The notes below the pieces were generated by a model. It worked only from the letters and a program-made list of their open reading frames with translations. It did not search any database and was not told the origin of the DNA. Positions 60,962 to 64,000 of a stretch of DNA of 64,000 nt are shown here, in pieces. Made by a program: the position numbers and the translations under genes. The number at the start of each line of letters is the position of its first letter. Positions within the stretch are counted from its first letter, which is position 1. Source of the stretch: an uncultured Polaribacter sp. (lineage in GTDB: Bacteria > Bacteroidota > Bacteroidia > Flavobacteriales > Flavobacteriaceae); NCBI RefSeq assembly GCF_947497695.1, contig NZ_CANMHM010000005.1, forward strand, positions 62,001 through 126,000. The letters run 5' to 3'.

Positions 60962-62626
60962 CTAAAAGAAATTCGTCCAATTAATAATAAACTTAGTATC
61001 ACTAATAGAAGTTTGGTTGCTATTAACGTTCCCTAAAACAAGCCCAATATTTATTTGTGAATTTTTAGTGCTAAATAAATACCCTAAACCAACACCTAAT
61101 AAATTATTGTTTTTAGAGTTGATATCAGCTCTTCCAATATCTGTAATTGTGTATAAATAAGATTTTTCTGATGTTAAATATCTGAACTCTACATTAAAGT
61201 AGGTGTAGTTATTTGTAAAGATACTTTGCTCATTAAATCCTCTAATACTATTTGCTCCACCAATTCTAAAAAGTTCATTTTCAATAAATGAATCAGAATT
61301 TAAATAACCTGTTTCATTTTTAAAGAAAATGCTACTTCTTAAACTAACATCCCAAATATAAGAAGTTGATGCTTCAATTTTAAACTGATTTAATGTGTTG
61401 TTATTTGTTGTTCTTTTTCCAATAGAAGGATTAATTTCTAAATTGAATTTATCATTAAAAAAATAATCGTTTTTAGCAATGTTATATTGAAATTGAAAAC
61501 CTAAAAAGGAGTTGCTAAATGTTTCAATATTATTGTTGATGTTTGCTATTAAGTTTTCAGAAGATTCAGAGGTATATGTAATTGCAAGCTTTGTTTTTGG
61601 GTTGATGTTATAAAATAATTTGGAATCAAATTTTGTGTTTAAAAAAGTAGAATCTTGCTTGTAAATAGAAAAGGATATTTCTGGGCTAAATTTTGAGTTA
61701 AATATGTAAGGAATATTTGTTGACACTTTAAACTCTTGTCGTTCTTCTCCAATACTATTCCAAAACAGCTCAAACTTTTCCCCTGTATTTAAGATGTTGT
61801 TTAATTTTAAATTGATGTTGCCGTTAAACAATAAATCTCCATTTTCTTTAGTGGTAAAATTTACAATTCCATCAAAACTATTATTTTGCTGTTTTTTTAA
61901 ATATAGATATAGTAAGGTAGAATCTTTTGTAAATAAGACTTCTGGAGCTTTGATTTCTTTAATAAACTGCAAACTTTTTGAAGCTAAAGATATTTCTTTA
62001 ATTTTTTGTTGATTAAAAACAGTAAGTGAACTTATATTGAAATAGTTTTTTAAATAAGATTTAGGAAAATCCTCATAATCTTTAATAATAATCTTATTAA
62101 TAATTCTTTTTTTAGATAGAAGTATCTTTAAGTTTCCGTATAAAATTTTTCCTTTTATAGATATGTCTTTTAATTGAACCTTAGAGAAAGATTTACCTTC
62201 TGTGTCTAATCTTTTAGAAATTGTTGATAATCTATTTTGTAAAGCTTCTATGGGTATAGTTACAAAATTATCTTTTAATTTTAAGTCTTCGAAATAAATT
62301 TCTGAATTAGAATCTACCTTAATAATAGCATGTTCAATTTTATCAGACAAAGAAAAGTAACCAATATAATTTGTGCTGCTATTTTTTATGCTATCAATAG
62401 TATGTGTAAAATATCCAATGTTTTTTAAGTAATCAGATATTTTGTAGATTTCAGCATATAAGCTAATGGAATCTTTGTGGTTTTTAACGTAATCAATTTC
62501 ATTTAATATTTCACTCTCATTAGTATTTGTTGCTATAATTTTTAATGTGATTTCTTGAGCAAAAAGTCCATCAAAAGAAAACCAGCATAAAATTATCAAA
62601 AAATAATGAGTTGTTTTTGGGTTCAA
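60962..62626 (-). CDS. BamA/FhaC-type (Omp85) outer-membrane protein
   Basis: 554 residues with a signal peptide (ILCWFSFDGLFAQ). The N-terminal 230 residues look like POTRA-type units (KISDYLKNIGYFTHTIDSI near 60-80; RIINKIIIKDYEDFPKSYLKNYF near 183-205), and the remaining part is a barrel. The L6-loop motif of the Omp85 superfamily is GGANSIRGFNEQS near 470-482, and the C-terminus is aromatic (NWTNFF). It could assemble or export outer-membrane or secreted proteins, or lipids; it is shorter than BamA, and no partner gene is adjacent. Confidence 0.82.
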   Translation of the reverse strand: MNPKTTHYFLIILCWFSFDGLFAQEITLKIIATNTNESEILNEIDYVKNHKDSISLYAEIYKISDYLKNIGYFTHTIDSIKNSSTNYIGYFSLSDKIEHAIIKVDSNSEIYFEDLKLKDNFVTIPIEALQNRLSTISKRLDTEGKSFSKVQLKDISIKGKILYGNLKILLSKKRIINKIIIKDYEDFPKSYLKNYFNISSLTVFNQQKIKEISLASKSLQFIKEIKAPEVLFTKDSTLLYLYLKKQQNNSFDGIVNFTTKENGDLLFNGNINLKLNNILNTGEKFELFWNSIGEERQEFKVSTNIPYIFNSKFSPEISFSIYKQDSTFLNTKFDSKLFYNINPKTKLAITYTSESSENLIANINNNIETFSNSFLGFQFQYNIAKNDYFFNDKFNLEINPSIGKRTTNNNTLNQFKIEASTSYIWDVSLRSSIFFKNETGYLNSDSFIENELFRIGGANSIRGFNEQSIFTNNYTYFNVEFRYLTSEKSYLYTITDIGRADINSKNNNLLGVGLGYLFSTKNSQINIGLVLGNVNSNQTSISDTKFIINWTNFF

Positions 62627-62713
62627 ATTGCTAAAAATTTAGGTTCAAAAGTAAAATAAATAACTAAAAATCAATACAAAATTCATCATTTACAAAAAAT
62701 AACTTGCTGATAC

Positions 62714-62743
62714 TTGAATAATTAGAAAATAATTGTACATTTG
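62714..62743 (+). promoter_or_regulatory. str operon (rpsL) promoter
   Basis: TTG at 62714-62716 and TACATTTG at 62736-62743 with a 19-base spacer form a full Bacteroidota promoter, 58 bases before the rpsL ATG. Confidence 0.85.
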
Positions 62744-62801
62744 CGGACTCTTAAAAAAGAGAAAAGGTTTAATTATAAACGAAAAACAGTAATAATTTAG
62801 T

Positions 62802-63176
62802 ATGCCAACTATTCAACAATTAGTTCGTAAAGGAAGAACCAAAATAACTAAGAAGAGTAAATCGGCTGCTTTGTCGTCTTGTCCTCAAAGACGTGGAGTT
62901 TGTACTCGTGTTTATACTACAACACCAAAGAAACCTAATTCAGCAATGCGTAAAGTTGCCAGAGTTAGATTGACAAATGGTAATGAGATAAACGCATACA
63001 TTCCAGGTGAAGGACATAACTTACAAGAGCACTCGATAGTATTAGTTAGAGGTGGAAGGGTAAAAGATTTACCAGGTGTTAAATATCACGTTGTACGTGG
63101 TGCATTAGATACAGCAGGTGTTGAGGGTAGAACCCAAAGACGTTCAAAGTATGGTGCAAAACGCCCAAAGAAGTAA
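62802..63176 (+). CDS. rpsL: 30S ribosomal protein S12
   Basis: 124 residues, the standard S12 length. The conserved [19 protein letters not shown] block (about 38-56), [32 protein letters not shown] (in parts, 72-103) and the basic C-terminus are all present. The lysines of PKKPNS and VKDLPG are the usual wild-type residues at sites where streptomycin resistance changes arise. First gene of the str operon, with its own promoter. Confidence 0.99.
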   Translation: MPTIQQLVRKGRTKITKKSKSAALSSCPQRRGVCTRVYTTTPKKPNSAMRKVARVRLTNGNEINAYIPGEGHNLQEHSIVLVRGGRVKDLPGVKYHVVRGALDTAGVEGRTQRRSKYGAKRPKK

Positions 63177-63304
63177 AACAGGTTTAAAGTTTTAAGTTTT
63201 AGGTTTTAAGGTTAAAGTTTTAGGTTTTGTAAAAAAAAAACTAAGAACTAAGAGCTAAAAAACTAACAACTAACAACTAATAACTAAAAAACTCAAAAGA
63301 AGAC
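63177..63304. repeat. Low-complexity linker between rpsL and rpsG
   Basis: A T-rich half with TTTTAGGTTTT units (63182-63230) is followed by an A-rich half with AACTAA units (63240-63300). The two halves are roughly complementary, so the transcript could fold into a long imperfect hairpin between two ribosomal genes. No coding potential seen. Confidence 0.65.
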
Positions 63305-63784
63305 ATGAGAAAAAGAGCAGCAAAAAAAAGAGTCTTATTACCAGATCCAAAATTTAACGATCAGTTAGTAACACGTTTTGTGAATAACTTAATGTGGAGT
63401 GGTAAGAAGTCTGTAGCATTTAAAGTGTTTTATGACGCTTTAGATCTAGTAGAAGAAAGAAAAGGTGAAGGCGAAGAAAAAACGGCTTTAGAAATCTGGA
63501 AAGATGGTTTGTCTAATGTAATGCCTCACGTAGAAGTAAGATCTCGTCGTGTTGGTGGTGCAACATTCCAAATTCCAATGCAAATTAGACCAGATCGTAA
63601 AGTATCTATGGCTATCAAATGGATGATTTTGTATACTCGTAAGAGAAACGAAAAAACAATGGCGCAGCGTTTAGCTGCTGAAATTTTAGCTGCGGCTAAA
63701 GAAGAAGGTGCTGCTGTTAAGAAGCGTACAGATACTCACAAAATGGCAGAGGCTAACAAAGCATTCTCTCACTTTAGATTTTAA
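63305..63784 (+). CDS. rpsG: 30S ribosomal protein S7
   Basis: 159 residues, within the normal S7 range. The rRNA-binding [18 protein letters not shown] start, [19 protein letters not shown] near 29-47, [21 protein letters not shown] (in parts, about 77-97) and the C-terminal [21 protein letters not shown] are all typical. S7 organises the 16S rRNA head domain and in many bacteria regulates its own operon. It follows rpsL after a 128-base repeat-rich linker and precedes fusA by three bases. Confidence 0.99.
   Translation: MRKRAAKKRVLLPDPKFNDQLVTRFVNNLMWSGKKSVAFKVFYDALDLVEERKGEGEEKTALEIWKDGLSNVMPHVEVRSRRVGGATFQIPMQIRPDRKVSMAIKWMILYTRKRNEKTMAQRLAAEILAAAKEEGAAVKKRTDTHKMAEANKAFSHFRF

Positions 63785-64000
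<216 letters not shown>

Overview
The window is AT-rich, densely packed bacterial chromosome from a member of the Flavobacteriaceae (Bacteroidota), most likely a marine Polaribacter-like organism. The evidence is the Bacteroidota promoter type (TAnnTTTG -7 boxes, several with a TTG about 19-23 bases upstream), TonB-dependent receptor and SusC-type sequences, many short-signal-peptide lipoproteins, DUF4861, DUF5723 and DUF6268 families, and short dispersed repeats of a kind I associate with flavobacteria. I see no phage, no transposase gene and no CRISPR array.

Layout. 1-2.9 kb: a leftward operon TetR regulator, ABC1 kinase, flavin reductase, NAD-binding SDR (cut by the window edge). 3.0-9.8 kb: uronate catabolism, with a formylglycine-generating-enzyme lipoprotein, a FucP-type sugar transporter, a DUF4861 lipoprotein, KduD, KduI and a divergent LacI regulator; a 38-bp perfect palindrome lies between kduI and the regulator. 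9.8-10.55 kb: tRNA-Pro(TGG) followed by two identical 333-bp units, each with a small GIY-YIG nuclease gene that runs into a 5'-truncated tRNA. 10.66-14.5 kb: TonB receptor, PQQ-dependent sugar dehydrogenase and cytochrome c. 14.65-18.1 kb: trxB, a J-domain/KTSC protein and two lipoproteins. 18.2-24.7 kb: a fatty-acid beta-oxidation operon under a MarR regulator, interrupted by a four-helix-bundle gene flanked by inverted repeats. 24.8-30.7 kb: Na+-type ABC exporter, MscS channel, outer-membrane DUF6268 protein, a sigma-54 activator lacking a DNA-binding domain, and a methyltransferase.

30.9-32.4 kb: peroxiredoxin, thioredoxin-like protein and a DUF6952-like protein. 32.5-39.6 kb: a small outer-membrane protein and a 2,206-residue alpha-2-macroglobulin carrying a SusC-type carboxypeptidase-regulatory plus TonB-plug segment in its middle. 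39.8-46.3 kb: Mur ligase Mpl, a nucleotidyltransferase with a PqqD/HprK-like fusion protein, and the TrkH/TrkA potassium system. 46.4-53.5 kb: RadC, then surface-polysaccharide functions (deacetylase, acyltransferase, and a leftward operon of flippase, CapA-type hydrolase and asparagine-synthase-like protein). 53.5-62.6 kb: YjjG nucleotidase, a three-gene envelope set, RarA, rhomboid protease, 1-Cys peroxiredoxin, RlmB and a BamA/FhaC-type outer-membrane protein. 62.7-64 kb: start of the str operon (rpsL, rpsG, fusA cut by the edge).

The most unusual items are the tandem GIY-YIG/tRNA units, the macroglobulin/SusC-plug chimera, the receptor-PQQ dehydrogenase-cytochrome set (which suggests uptake of PQQ or its sugar substrate), the PqqD-HprK/nucleotidyltransferase pair, and the four-helix-bundle cassette inside the fatty-acid operon.
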